Positions 1-8,666 of a stretch of DNA of 64,000 bases are shown here, in pieces. The position numbers and the translations under genes are program-made. Position 1 is the first letter of the stretch. Each line of letters opens with the position of its first letter. Source of the stretch: Flavobacterium limnosediminis JC2902 (GTDB taxonomy: Bacteria > Bacteroidota > Bacteroidia > Flavobacteriales > Flavobacteriaceae); contig NZ_AVGG01000001.1 of assembly GCF_000498535.1 (NCBI RefSeq), forward strand, positions 496,001 to 560,000, read 5' to 3'. The notes beneath the pieces are model-generated. The model was not told the DNA's origin, did not search any database, and was given only the letters and a program-made list of their open reading frames with translations.

Positions 1-583
1 CCAGAAATTCCTCGATAACCACTTTGGAAGAAGCATCTCCAAATTTCGCATCCACCAACATATTTCGCAATTCCTGTTGTGCCTCAGCTAAATCGTTTAA
101 AATCAGAACACCTTTACCGGCCGCCAATCCGTCAGCTTTCAACACATACGGTGGTTGCAACGTCGTTAGGAATTCACAGCCTTTTTCAACGGTGTCTTTC
201 GTAAAACTGTCGTAAGCCGCTGTCGGGATGTTGTGTTTCACCAAAAACTCCTTGGCAAATTCTTTACTTCCTTCCAATTGTGCTCCGTGTTTTGAAGGAC
301 CGATTACGGGAATATTTTTCAGATCAGCATCGTTTTTAAAGAAATCATACACACCGTTCACCAAGGGATCTTCCGGACCTACGACCACCATTCCGATGTT
401 TTCGGCAAGCACCAGATTTTTAACCGCTGCAAAATCATTGGGATTGATGGCAACATTTGTCGCTATTGAAGCAGTCCCGGCATTTCCGGGCGCTACAAAT
501 AATTTCGAACAATGAGAACTCTGAAGCATTTTCCAAGCCAAAGCGTGTTCTCTTCCGCCTGAACCTAACAATAAAATAGTCAT
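1..583 (-). CDS. purD: Phosphoribosylamine--glycine ligase (5' part)
   Basis: PurD catalyses the second step of de novo purine synthesis, joining glycine to 5-phosphoribosylamine with ATP. The frame is open from the ATG at 583 (minus strand) to the window edge, about 194 codons, so only the N-terminal half is present. The product begins MTILLLGSGGREHALAWKM, the conserved PurD N-terminal signature, and continues with VVVGPEDPL (PurD N domain) and VLKADGLAAGKGV at the start of the ATP-grasp domain. A TAnnTTTG box lies 25 bp upstream of the start. The gene is divergent from the CapK-like gene and has no evident link to the polysaccharide locus. Confidence 0.97.
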   Translation of the reverse strand, partial: MTILLLGSGGREHALAWKMLQSSHCSKLFVAPGNAGTASIATNVAINPNDFAAVKNLVLAENIGMVVVGPEDPLVNGVYDFFKNDADLKNIPVIGPSKHGAQLEGSKEFAKEFLVKHNIPTAAYDSFTKDTVEKGCEFLTTLQPPYVLKADGLAAGKGVLILNDLAEAQQELRNMLVDAKFGDASSKVVIEEFL

Positions 584-607
584 GTTGTTGTGTTGTTGAT
601 TTGCCTG

Positions 608-615
608 CAAAAATA
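608..615 (-). promoter_or_regulatory. Candidate -7 box for purD
   Basis: The minus strand reads TATTTTTG, matching the Bacteroidota -7 consensus TAnnTTTG, 25 bp before the purD ATG. No good TTTG -33 element is visible at the expected spacing. Confidence 0.4.
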
Positions 616-672
616 GTCGGTTTTGAACGGAAAAAAAAGTTTATGGCGATAGTTTATGGCGATGGGTTTTAT

Positions 673-680
673 TATTTTTG
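673..680 (+). promoter_or_regulatory. Candidate -7 box before the CapK-like gene
   Basis: TATTTTTG fits TAnnTTTG. If functional, transcription would begin a few bases downstream and translation would start at GTG 699 or ATG 729, not TTG 678. No clear -33 partner is seen. Confidence 0.3.
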
Positions 681-2009
681 GAGAAATTTACCCGATACGT
701 GTTTCGATTATTTGATTTTTCCTTAAAAATGAGCGGTTTCCCGATGAAGGAAGCCCATACCGCTTTTGATAGAATTCTTGCCATTCCGGAAGAAGACTAT
801 CAGCAGTACATTGAAAGACAGCGGAAACAAATAACCGATTTCCATTTAAAAAACAATGCTTTTTATCAGGAACTTGTCGGGAAAAATGTTTTCCAAAACT
901 GGGAAGATTTACCCGTTCTGACCAAAAAGGATTTGCAGCAACCCTTGGCGGAACGGCTTTCCGAAGGGTATGCCCCGAAATCGGTTTTCGTTAATAAAAC
1001 GTCCGGTTCCAGTGGTGACCCTTTTGTTTTTGCAAAAGACAAGGAAGCACATGCCCTTACCTGGGCCTCGATTATTCACCGTTTCGGTTGGTACGGAATC
1101 GACTTCAACAAATCCTATCAGGCACGGTTTTATGGGATTCCGCTGGATTTTATCGGCTACCGGAAAGAACGCCTGAAAGACTTTTTGGGACAGCGTTACC
1201 GTTTTCCTATTTTTGATTTATCCGATGTTTTTCTTGAGAAAGTACTGAAGCATTTCCGAAGCAAAAAATTCGATTACATCAACGGTTATACAAGTTCGAT
1301 TGTGCTTTTTGCTAAATTTCTGCAGAAAAAAAACATTCATCTCAAAGACATTTGTCCGACATTAAAAGTATGCATGGTCACTTCGGAGATGCTTTTTGAG
1401 GAGGATAAACTACTGATGGAAATGCAATTCGGCATTCCGATTGTAAATGAATACGGGGCTTCTGAACTGGATCTGATTGCTTTTCAGAATCCGAAGGGCG
1501 AATGGCAGGTGAATTCGGAAACCTTATTTTTAGAAATTTTAGACGAAAACAATCGGCCGGTTCCCAACGGACAGGAAGGTCGGATTGTCATCACTTCGCT
1601 GTACAACAAAGCACATCCTTTTATCCGTTATGATATCGGAGACGTTGGAATTTTGGACGAAAGAAGTACTCCGAAAAAACCGATTCTGAAAAAACTGATC
1701 GGAAGAACAAATGACGTGGCCCTTTTGCCCAGCGGCAAGAAATCGCCGGGATTAACCTTTTACTACGTAACCAAGAGCATTATCGAAGACGATGGTAACG
1801 TAAAGGAATTTATCATCCGTCAGACGAAAATCGATACGTTTGAAATCGATTATGTTTCCGAAAAAGAACTGACTCCGGAACAGATAAAAGGGATTCAACA
1901 GGCGATTGACCAATATCTGGAACCGGGATTGCGTTTTGCTTACAATCGGAAAAAAACTCTTGAAAGAACCCTTAGGGGGAAGCTGAAACAATTTCAGTCT
2001 GAACTTTAG
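678..2009 (+). CDS. Phenylacetate-CoA ligase/CapK family adenylate-forming protein
   Basis: Member of the PaaK/CapK (coenzyme F390 synthetase-like) group of adenylate-forming enzymes, often found in capsule and LPS loci. The phosphate-binding loop NKTSGSSGDPF lies near residue 110; ITSLYNKAHPFIRYDIGD and a GRTND segment follow in the order expected of the ANL superfamily. The acyl or amino substrate cannot be read from sequence. The start is uncertain: TTG 678, GTG 699 and ATG 729 are in frame. The stretch LFDFSLKMSGFP, which from memory is typical of relatives, begins before 729, favouring an upstream non-ATG start. However, a TAnnTTTG box at 673-680 overlaps the TTG and would favour 699 or 729. 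Its TAG overlaps the stop of the convergent GT2 gene. Confidence 0.85.
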   Translation: MEKFTRYVFRLFDFSLKMSGFPMKEAHTAFDRILAIPEEDYQQYIERQRKQITDFHLKNNAFYQELVGKNVFQNWEDLPVLTKKDLQQPLAERLSEGYAPKSVFVNKTSGSSGDPFVFAKDKEAHALTWASIIHRFGWYGIDFNKSYQARFYGIPLDFIGYRKERLKDFLGQRYRFPIFDLSDVFLEKVLKHFRSKKFDYINGYTSSIVLFAKFLQKKNIHLKDICPTLKVCMVTSEMLFEEDKLLMEMQFGIPIVNEYGASELDLIAFQNPKGEWQVNSETLFLEILDENNRPVPNGQEGRIVITSLYNKAHPFIRYDIGDVGILDERSTPKKPILKKLIGRTNDVALLPSGKKSPGLTFYYVTKSIIEDDGNVKEFIIRQTKIDTFEIDYVSEKELTPEQIKGIQQAIDQYLEPGLRFAYNRKKTLERTLRGKLKQFQSEL

Positions 2010-2758
2010 TTTCTGTATTTCATAAACCCACGATACATCCAATGCAGCATGTAATATCCCGACTGAAGGATATTTAACTGCTCCACTTCACGGTAGAACT
2101 GCCATTGGTATCGGATCAGATTTTTCTTGTTTCGGGATAAGGAGTTTTCACGAATACGATAAATGGCTTTGGGTTCCTGAATACCGTGTGCAAAAGGAAT
2201 TTCTTTCAGGTATTTCAGCCATAATCCCATATCCTGACGTTTTCGGATTTCGGGCATGGTTTTCTTTCCTAAAGTTTTAATGTCTAAAAAAGCGGTAAGG
2301 CAACTGATGGAATTGGATTTTAATATATCCGTATAGGTTACCTTTTCAGGTACGATAAAATCAGAATAGACAAATTCCATATTTTCATTGGAACGGCGGT
2401 ACGACGAAAACACAAAATGAACCCCTGTCTCCTTTATGGCGGCGATACTGTTTTCGATAAAATCCGGATACCAGACATCGTCGGCATCAAGAAAGGTCAT
2501 ATACGAACCCGATGCGTTTTCAATGCCTTTATTTCTGGCTTTGGCGGGACCTGCATTCGTGGCTGACGGAAAAAATTTAATCCGCTGTTCTTCTGAAGCG
2601 AGTCCGTTCACAACAGCTGCCGTGTCATCGGAAGATCCGTCATCAACGATAATCATTTCCCAATTCTGATACGTTTGATTTTGGACAGACCGAACGGTTT
2701 CAGCAATAAATTTTGCAGAATTAAAAGTAGGTGTAACTATGGAAACCAATTCGTTCAT
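2006..2758 (-). CDS. Family 2 glycosyltransferase
   Basis: GT-A fold inverting glycosyltransferase of 250 residues, expected to add a sugar to the lipid-linked repeat unit at the cytoplasmic face. It has the GT2 N-terminus (SIVTPTFNSAKFI), the nucleotide-binding VDDGS at residues 38-42 and the metal-binding DADD at 91-94. There are no long hydrophobic segments. It is the last gene of the leftward operon: its ATG abuts the stop of the sugar-transferase gene, and its TAA interleaves with the TAG of the convergent CapK-like gene. Donor and acceptor sugars cannot be assigned. Confidence 0.93.
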   Translation of the reverse strand: MNELVSIVTPTFNSAKFIAETVRSVQNQTYQNWEMIIVDDGSSDDTAAVVNGLASEEQRIKFFPSATNAGPAKARNKGIENASGSYMTFLDADDVWYPDFIENSIAAIKETGVHFVFSSYRRSNENMEFVYSDFIVPEKVTYTDILKSNSISCLTAFLDIKTLGKKTMPEIRKRQDMGLWLKYLKEIPFAHGIQEPKAIYRIRENSLSRNKKNLIRYQWQFYREVEQLNILQSGYYMLHWMYRGFMKYRN

Positions 2759-4110
2759 TAATATGCTTTTTCTTCGCCTTTGATTGCGTTAAACACGGTC
2801 ATGAAAATGATTTTCAGATCGAGCAGCAAAGACCAGTTTTCAAGATAGAAAATGTCGTATTTCACGCGATTGATGATATCCTTGTCGTTTTCCACTTCCC
2901 CTCTGTAGCCGTTGGTTTGGGCTAAACCTGTAATTCCGGGTTTAACAAAATGGCGCACCATGAATTTATCCACGCTTTTTGCATACATCTCCGTATGGCT
3001 TACCATGTGGGGTCTTGGTCCCACTACAGACATATCGCCTAACAAAACATTAAAAAATTGCGGTAATTCATCAATACTGGTTTTACGGATAAACCTCCCG
3101 ATATTGGTAATTCTTGGATCGTTTTTGGAAACCTGTTCCAGATCGGCTATTTCGTTGGGCCTCATGGAGCGGAACTTATAGCAGTCGAACTCGTGATAAT
3201 CCAAGCCGTTTCTTCTTTGTTTGAAAAAAACCGGTCCCTTCGATTCTTTTTTTATAAGATAAGCTAAAATTGGGGTCAACCAAGACAACACTCCAATAAT
3301 AACTATCAATGAAAATATGATATCGAATCCTCTTTTCACAATCATGTTCACCGTTTTATCCAAAGGAATGTCCCTTAACGAAGCCACCGGTATATAGCCG
3401 TAATAATCGAACTTCATATTCCTCGACAATACTTCATCATCGTCGGGCAGAAATTTCAGCACCTTCAGATTATTGTCTGTAAAGTCGATAAACCTGTTTA
3501 ATTGCTCGTTCTCTATATCCGAAAGCGAACAATAGATCTCGTCTATTTTGTTATCCAAAACAAATGAAAAACAGGATTTGATCTGTTCCTCTTTATTTCC
3601 CCTCAGATTGAAATGGGAGACGAGATTATAACCGTAATCCGGATTTTCATTGAAGAAGTCGGTCAGTTCCATCACATTTTTCCCTTCACCAACAATTACA
3701 ACCCTTCTGAAATTCCCTCCGAAAACGGCTCTGAAACGCCTTAAAAAATAGAAAATGAAAAGTTTAACCAGCGAGATCAGAACGATTGCCAACGTAACAA
3801 ATTTCATGATTTGGGAAGGCTCCGAAAACTTTAAAAAATACCCTAAATAAGCAAAATTCAGTATAACAAACAAGACATACTGGTTTAAGATTTTGCTTAA
3901 TATCTCCAATACTTTTGTAAAACGATAGACTTCATAAAAACCTACGTTCCATGCAATTATTATCCATGAAACAGAAACAAACAGATGGTAATAGACAACA
4001 TTAAGTGAGTCCAGTAACAAAATAGATGCTAAAACATTAATGATAATTAAGTCCAGCAAATACGAAAATGGTCTCAGATAACCCGAATATCTTCCTGTAT
4101 GTTTTCCCAC
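2758..4110 (-). CDS. Undecaprenyl-phosphate sugar-1-phosphate transferase (WcaJ/WbaP-like)
   Basis: Starts repeat-unit assembly by moving a sugar-1-phosphate from a UDP-sugar to undecaprenyl phosphate. The N-terminal part (about residues 15-125) holds four hydrophobic segments, followed by a CoA-binding-like Rossmann region (VVIVGEGKNVMEL). The C-terminal bacterial sugar transferase domain starts near residue 257 with KRGFDIIF and contains KFRSM, DPRIT, RKTSIDELPQ and VGPRPH near 365, the family signature of the polyisoprenyl-phosphate hexose-1-phosphate transferases. Its 450-residue length fits the family. It overlaps the downstream GT2 start and directly follows the UDP-glucuronate decarboxylase gene. 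Glucose or galactose is usual for this architecture, but the donor is not determined here. Confidence 0.93.
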   Translation of the reverse strand: MGKHTGRYSGYLRPFSYLLDLIIINVLASILLLDSLNVVYYHLFVSVSWIIIAWNVGFYEVYRFTKVLEILSKILNQYVLFVILNFAYLGYFLKFSEPSQIMKFVTLAIVLISLVKLFIFYFLRRFRAVFGGNFRRVVIVGEGKNVMELTDFFNENPDYGYNLVSHFNLRGNKEEQIKSCFSFVLDNKIDEIYCSLSDIENEQLNRFIDFTDNNLKVLKFLPDDDEVLSRNMKFDYYGYIPVASLRDIPLDKTVNMIVKRGFDIIFSLIVIIGVLSWLTPILAYLIKKESKGPVFFKQRRNGLDYHEFDCYKFRSMRPNEIADLEQVSKNDPRITNIGRFIRKTSIDELPQFFNVLLGDMSVVGPRPHMVSHTEMYAKSVDKFMVRHFVKPGITGLAQTNGYRGEVENDKDIINRVKYDIFYLENWSLLLDLKIIFMTVFNAIKGEEKAY

Positions 4111-5094
4111 TTAGAAAATATATTTAGAAAAATCTTTATGCTCTTCCTTAGCCAGTTCTTCCGGTGACAAAGATTTGAAATACTCATACGTAATTTTCAT
4201 TCCTTCCGAACGGGATACTTTTGCTTCCCAACCCAAAATTTCTCTGGCTTTGGTGGTGTCTGGCTGGCGTTGCATCGGGTCATTAACCGGCAAAGGATGG
4301 TACACCACTTTTTGATTGGTCCCTGTTAATTTTATAATTTCTTCTGCGAAATCCTTTATGGTAATCTCGTCCGGATTCCCAATATTTACCGGCAAATGGT
4401 AATCGGAATGCAGCAGACGGAAGATACCCTCTACCTGATCATCCACATAACAGAACGAACGCGTTTGAGAACCGTCACCGAAAATGGTTAAATCTTCGCC
4501 GCGAAGTGCCTGACCAATAAAAGCAGGAATAACACGGCCGTCGTTCAGTCGCATTCGTGGTCCGTAAGTATTGAATATACGAACGATTCTGGTTTCAACG
4601 CCGTGGAAGGTATGATAGGCCATGGTGATGGATTCCTGAAAACGTTTGGCTTCGTCATAAACACCTCGCGGTCCGATGGTGTTTACATTTCCGTAGTATT
4701 CTTCGGTTTGTGGGTGGATCAACGGATCACCGTATACTTCTGACGTAGACGCGATAAGAATTCGTGCTTTTTTAACTCTGGCCAATCCTAGAAGATTATG
4801 TGTTCCCAAAGAACCTACTTTCAGTGTTTGGATAGGAATTTTCAAATAATCGATAGGGGAAGCCGGAGAAGCAAAATGCAAAATGTAGTCTAACTTACCC
4901 GGTACATGGACAAACTTGGTGATATCATGGTGATAAAACTCAAAATGCTCCAATTTAAATAAGTGCTCGATGTTTTTCAAATCTCCTGTAATCAGGTTGT
5001 CCATGCCTATAACATGGTAACCTTCTGCTATAAAACGGTCACACAGATGCGAGCCTAAAAATCCGGCGGCACCTGTAATTAGTATTCTTTTCAT
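4111..5094 (-). CDS. uxs: UDP-glucuronate decarboxylase (UDP-xylose synthase)
   Basis: Short-chain dehydrogenase/reductase that oxidises and decarboxylates UDP-glucuronate to UDP-xylose. The Rossmann motif GAAGFLGSH is at residues 8-16 and the catalytic pair is Y146-xxx-K150 (YDEAK). [24 protein letters not shown] and RSFCYVDD are hallmarks of the UXS subfamily and differ from dTDP-glucose dehydratases. It lies 10 bp after the ligase-like gene and 0 bp before the sugar transferase gene, so it is translated in the same operon and suggests xylose, or a sugar derived from it, in the glycan. No UDP-glucose dehydrogenase is present in the window to supply UDP-glucuronate. Confidence 0.9.
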   Translation of the reverse strand: MKRILITGAAGFLGSHLCDRFIAEGYHVIGMDNLITGDLKNIEHLFKLEHFEFYHHDITKFVHVPGKLDYILHFASPASPIDYLKIPIQTLKVGSLGTHNLLGLARVKKARILIASTSEVYGDPLIHPQTEEYYGNVNTIGPRGVYDEAKRFQESITMAYHTFHGVETRIVRIFNTYGPRMRLNDGRVIPAFIGQALRGEDLTIFGDGSQTRSFCYVDDQVEGIFRLLHSDYHLPVNIGNPDEITIKDFAEEIIKLTGTNQKVVYHPLPVNDPMQRQPDTTKAREILGWEAKVSRSEGMKITYEYFKSLSPEELAKEEHKDFSKYIF

Positions 5095-5104
5095 GATTTT
5101 AAAT

Positions 5105-6421
5105 TTATAGTTTTTTTTCTTCAGACTTCACTACGGAATTAAATATACAATAGAGTGTGATGAAAAAAAGAATTCCTCTTTGTCGGCAAAAAAAGGATTC
5201 TGTCAAAAATAGGATTATCATTGTTATTGCAAAAGCAATATGAGGAAAATCTTTGTGTCTCCATGCATTTTTCAGGTTTAGAAAAAGCATTGCGATCAAT
5301 ATCAAAAATCCAAAAATTCCCAATTCGGCGAAAGTCTGCGCATATTGATTATGGAAATTAAAATCACCATATCCCGAATAGAGATTGTTTTCGGAAACTT
5401 TTTCCCTAATCTTATCCTGCGAAGCTTCCAATCCGTAGCCGGTAAAGAAGATACTGTCGGTATTGAGCATCTCCTTAAAAATTCTGAACTGATAGACCCG
5501 GAGTGCGGTTCCCGGAAAAAAATGGTTAGGCTGGAATTTTTCATTGTACCAGGCCTGTTTTAAACTGACATTGTAAATTTTGGCGCTGTCATTCCCTATT
5601 TTATTATTAACCGTATTATCCACAAAGGCTGTTTCATATTCCAGCAGAAACCGTTCTTTGACTTCCTTCACAAAAACTAATGAAAAAAACAGAAATGAAG
5701 ATACCGCTACAACGGTAGTTATTCTTACAGTATTGGGTATCGTTGAAAAGAAAGAATAGTAACAGACAATCAGAATAAAATCGATCGTAATAATGCTTTT
5801 GGAAGACAACAGGAATACCAAAATCACTAAAACAAACAATGCTGCATTATCGTACAATGATTTCTTTTTTTGGGAAACAAAATAAAATATCCCCAAAGAA
5901 GCAAAAACAGACACATAAATGGCATTGAGATCCTGGCTAACCAATTCATGGTAGAAAAAAACAGATATATCGCCAGTGGAAAAATATTGGATTGCTGCCT
6001 TCAGAAAATAGAAAACTGCATAAAAAGCCATGCTGAAACTGAACAACCTTAAAATTTCATGCTTTGAGATTCTTTTAAGTTCACCAACAAACAAAAAGGG
6101 TATTGGCACGAATAAAAAAGCAAGTTCTTTTTGTAATCCTCCTGAGGTTAAATCGACATCCTTGGTCCAAATCAATGAGAGTACCATAAGGACATAAAAT
6201 ACAACCGGAAAAATTAAGCACTTATTAAATGAAAATTTAATTTTAAAAAAAGAAGAAAAAGCAACAGCAACAAAAAGAATAGTGGCTATACTGCTAAAGG
6301 CATACTTTAATGGTATTGCAATTAATATTGCTGCTAAAAGGTAGGTAAAGACACTGTTTTCTTTTATTAATCCATTAATTTTCTGATATGCTTGATTGAA
6401 ATAATTGTAAGTATTCGCCAT
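5105..6421 (-). CDS. O-antigen ligase / Wzy-like polytopic membrane protein
   Basis: A 438-residue protein with about ten hydrophobic segments and a larger loop (roughly residues 265-345) in the second half, the layout of the O-antigen ligase/Wzy (Wzy_C) superfamily. The segment [22 protein letters not shown] carries the conserved His and the helix that follow the big periplasmic loop in these proteins. It either polymerises repeat units (Wzy) or transfers finished glycan to an acceptor (WaaL-like); sequence alone does not separate these. Its start overlaps the end of the upstream glycosyltransferase gene by 47 bp. A second Wzy-like protein is encoded at the head of the same operon. Confidence 0.82.
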   Translation of the reverse strand: MANTYNYFNQAYQKINGLIKENSVFTYLLAAILIAIPLKYAFSSIATILFVAVAFSSFFKIKFSFNKCLIFPVVFYVLMVLSLIWTKDVDLTSGGLQKELAFLFVPIPFLFVGELKRISKHEILRLFSFSMAFYAVFYFLKAAIQYFSTGDISVFFYHELVSQDLNAIYVSVFASLGIFYFVSQKKKSLYDNAALFVLVILVFLLSSKSIITIDFILIVCYYSFFSTIPNTVRITTVVAVSSFLFFSLVFVKEVKERFLLEYETAFVDNTVNNKIGNDSAKIYNVSLKQAWYNEKFQPNHFFPGTALRVYQFRIFKEMLNTDSIFFTGYGLEASQDKIREKVSENNLYSGYGDFNFHNQYAQTFAELGIFGFLILIAMLFLNLKNAWRHKDFPHIAFAITMIILFLTESFFCRQRGILFFITLYCIFNSVVKSEEKKL

Positions 6422-7469
6422 TTATCTTGTCCCAATTGAATTCGCTTGCTATCGCAGCAAAGTTATTCTGAATAAGGTGCAAGTTATCATTTTTTTTGGT
6501 TTGAAGTGTTAATTTTTTAACATCTTCGGAATTCGAAAAATAATAGGCATTTTCTTTAAGAATGGCTTTGTTAAAATCGTTATCATGCGCGATGATTAAA
6601 GCCTTGGATGCCATAGCCTCCAACAAAGAAGGGTTGGTTCCTCCTACCGAATGCCCGTGAAAATAAAGATTGGAATACCATCTTAAATTATTCAGATGCT
6701 CCAGATTGTAAACGGCTCCGATAAACCGGATATTGGGATAAGACTGAAATTTTTCCTTAAGGTAATTTCCGAATTTTGTCTGATGGTTGCCGATGACCAG
6801 CATTGGGGTTGTATCATCACTCAGAGCGATACCGTCAAGAATGGTTTCGATGTTGTTTTCCGGTTCCAGACGTGCCAGTATCATATTAAAATTATGTTTT
6901 TCCACCTCATACGCTGCGAGGATTTGTTCGTCCGGATTTTCGAAAACATGGGCGCCATAAGCGATATAAGTGGAATCTTTTGCGTATTTCTCTAATAGAT
7001 ATTTTTTTATTCCTAAGGAATCGGCAATCAGGTAATCGCTGCTCTTTACGGCCAATTTCTCGGCAAACAACAATACTTTCTGCACCGGTTTGGAATATTT
7101 GGTTCTTTTCCACTCCAGCCCATCCATGTTGGTAATAATCAGAGGTTTTTTGGGTAACAGAAAATGCCAAACCGAACTACTGGTGTAACCGAGTTGCAGA
7201 ATGATGTCGAAATTTCTCTTACGGGAATCCAGAATACAGTTCAGGTCGTAAATGAACTGACCTGCAGTACCTATCTTAAACTCGGGATCGTATTGATGAA
7301 GAATATTTACCCCTTGAAATGTTTTTTCCTGATATGGATGATTGTGGGAATTGTAAACGAAAACCTCATGCCCTTTTTGGGCCAGATAGACTGAAAAAAA
7401 CTCGGCAAACTGCTCAAATCCTCCGTAATAGTTTGGAACGCCACGGGTTCCAAGTATGGCTATTTTCAT
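6375..7469 (-). CDS. Glycosyltransferase with DUF1972 N-terminus (GT4 type)
   Basis: A 364-residue GT-B-fold glycosyltransferase. The N-terminus contains GTRGVPNYYGGFEQF at residues 7-21, typical of the DUF1972 domain of rhamnosyltransferase-like enzymes. The C-terminal half has the GT4 donor-site pattern (VGGTNPSLLEAMASK, near residue 275) with the paired acidic residues. It probably extends the lipid-linked oligosaccharide in the cytoplasm. rfbBACD genes elsewhere in the window make dTDP-rhamnose available, so rhamnose is a possible donor, but this is inference. It overlaps the next gene by 47 bp, suggesting translational coupling. Confidence 0.9.
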   Translation of the reverse strand: MKIAILGTRGVPNYYGGFEQFAEFFSVYLAQKGHEVFVYNSHNHPYQEKTFQGVNILHQYDPEFKIGTAGQFIYDLNCILDSRKRNFDIILQLGYTSSSVWHFLLPKKPLIITNMDGLEWKRTKYSKPVQKVLLFAEKLAVKSSDYLIADSLGIKKYLLEKYAKDSTYIAYGAHVFENPDEQILAAYEVEKHNFNMILARLEPENNIETILDGIALSDDTTPMLVIGNHQTKFGNYLKEKFQSYPNIRFIGAVYNLEHLNNLRWYSNLYFHGHSVGGTNPSLLEAMASKALIIAHDNDFNKAILKENAYYFSNSEDVKKLTLQTKKNDNLHLIQNNFAAIASEFNWDKINGEYLQLFQSSISEN

Positions 7470-7502
7470 TACTGTAAATTTCTGTAGATAAAAAACTGAA
7501 TA

Positions 7503-8666
7503 TCAAATTTGACGTAACAAAACTTCTTGAATTGAATCGACGTAAGATTTGACGGAAAACATCTTTTCTGCTCTTTGATGACCACGCTCACCCATTTGTA
7601 TTCTTAAATTTTTATTCAAAATTAATTTTTCAATTGCTTCCACAAATTCTTCAACATTATTAGGTTCGACTAAAAAACCTGATTCTCCATTTTCTACTAT
7701 TTCTGTTAAACCACCGTGATTGGATGCCACTACGGGTTTTTTTGCGAACATAGCTTCTACAGCCACTAATCCGAATGGTTCAGGTTCCGTTGAAGGGACT
7801 ACGGCAATATCAATAGCTTTCCAAATTTCGCCAATTTTATCCCTAAAAGGTATTATCTTGACGAACTCTTCTCTTTTTAAAGCACTAATTTTATTTTTTA
7901 AATCCTCTAAATACACTTCTAATTTAGGGGGTGGAGAACCCACAAACACCAGACGAATACCGTTATGCTTATTTAATAGTGAATTAAACACATTCAACAA
8001 TAATTCTTGTCCTTTCCATTTGTTTATTCTCCCGACTAACCCAATTACAATTTCATCATTCACATCAAAAAAGTCCTTCCTAATTTCTTTGCTTAAAGAT
8101 GAGTGTTGGTCTAATTTATCTGATTCTACCCCATTATGGACAACAGAATAATTTTCTCTTTTTGGAAGAGGAAAATGGTCTTCCCAGTAATTCGCTGTAG
8201 CAAAAGAGTTGTAAATGGTAAAATGATTTGCCTTGCTTTTTAACAGTAACAAAAACAATGATGTTACTATTTTTGGAGACCTGATTATTTCATGTACATG
8301 CCAAAGATGCTTCTTCCCGCTAAATCTTGCATATAAATACCCCAGTAAAACAGCTAGAGTATTAGAATAAACCAAATCGAACTTGTATTTCCCGTCAAGT
8401 TTTTTAAGTTGCTTTATGCTTCTGACCGTTTGTATCACTGTTAAAAACAAATTTTTAAAAACAAACATCTTACGGTGCAGTTTTATTACTGGCATCACAT
8501 ACACGTCGAGATTTAACTTTTGAAGTTCAGTCAACAAAGGGCCTTCAGTTGGCAGGATTACAACAGGGTAAAACTGTTCTTTATTCAAATATTTTAAAAA
8601 CAAAAGCAGGGTTTTGTCTGAACCATATAATTCCGAAGATTGATGAACGATTAATATTTTTTTCAT
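7503..8666 (-). CDS. Family 4 glycosyltransferase
   Basis: A 387-residue GT-B enzyme. N-terminal region: SSELYGSDKTLLLFLKYL, similar to the acceptor-side fold of GT4 proteins. The donor-binding region has GLVGRINKWKGQELLL (about residue 210) and EPEPFGLVAVEAMFAKKPV (about 290), the E-x7-E retaining motif. It likely adds one residue of the repeat unit from a nucleotide sugar. It overlaps the upstream Wzy-like gene by 4 bp (ATGA-type), with 33 bp to the following glycosyltransferase gene. Sugar specificity is unknown. Confidence 0.92.
   Translation of the reverse strand: MKKILIVHQSSELYGSDKTLLLFLKYLNKEQFYPVVILPTEGPLLTELQKLNLDVYVMPVIKLHRKMFVFKNLFLTVIQTVRSIKQLKKLDGKYKFDLVYSNTLAVLLGYLYARFSGKKHLWHVHEIIRSPKIVTSLFLLLLKSKANHFTIYNSFATANYWEDHFPLPKRENYSVVHNGVESDKLDQHSSLSKEIRKDFFDVNDEIVIGLVGRINKWKGQELLLNVFNSLLNKHNGIRLVFVGSPPPKLEVYLEDLKNKISALKREEFVKIIPFRDKIGEIWKAIDIAVVPSTEPEPFGLVAVEAMFAKKPVVASNHGGLTEIVENGESGFLVEPNNVEEFVEAIEKLILNKNLRIQMGERGHQRAEKMFSVKSYVDSIQEVLLRQI

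Noticed and set aside
4111..5094. Second dTDP-glucose 4,6-dehydratase
   Set aside because: Motifs HFASPASP and RSFCYVDD and the lack of the T-D-E triad mark it as UDP-glucuronate decarboxylase.
7720..8151. 143-codon plus-strand ORF
   Set aside because: Antisense to the GT4 gene, which has intact catalytic motifs.
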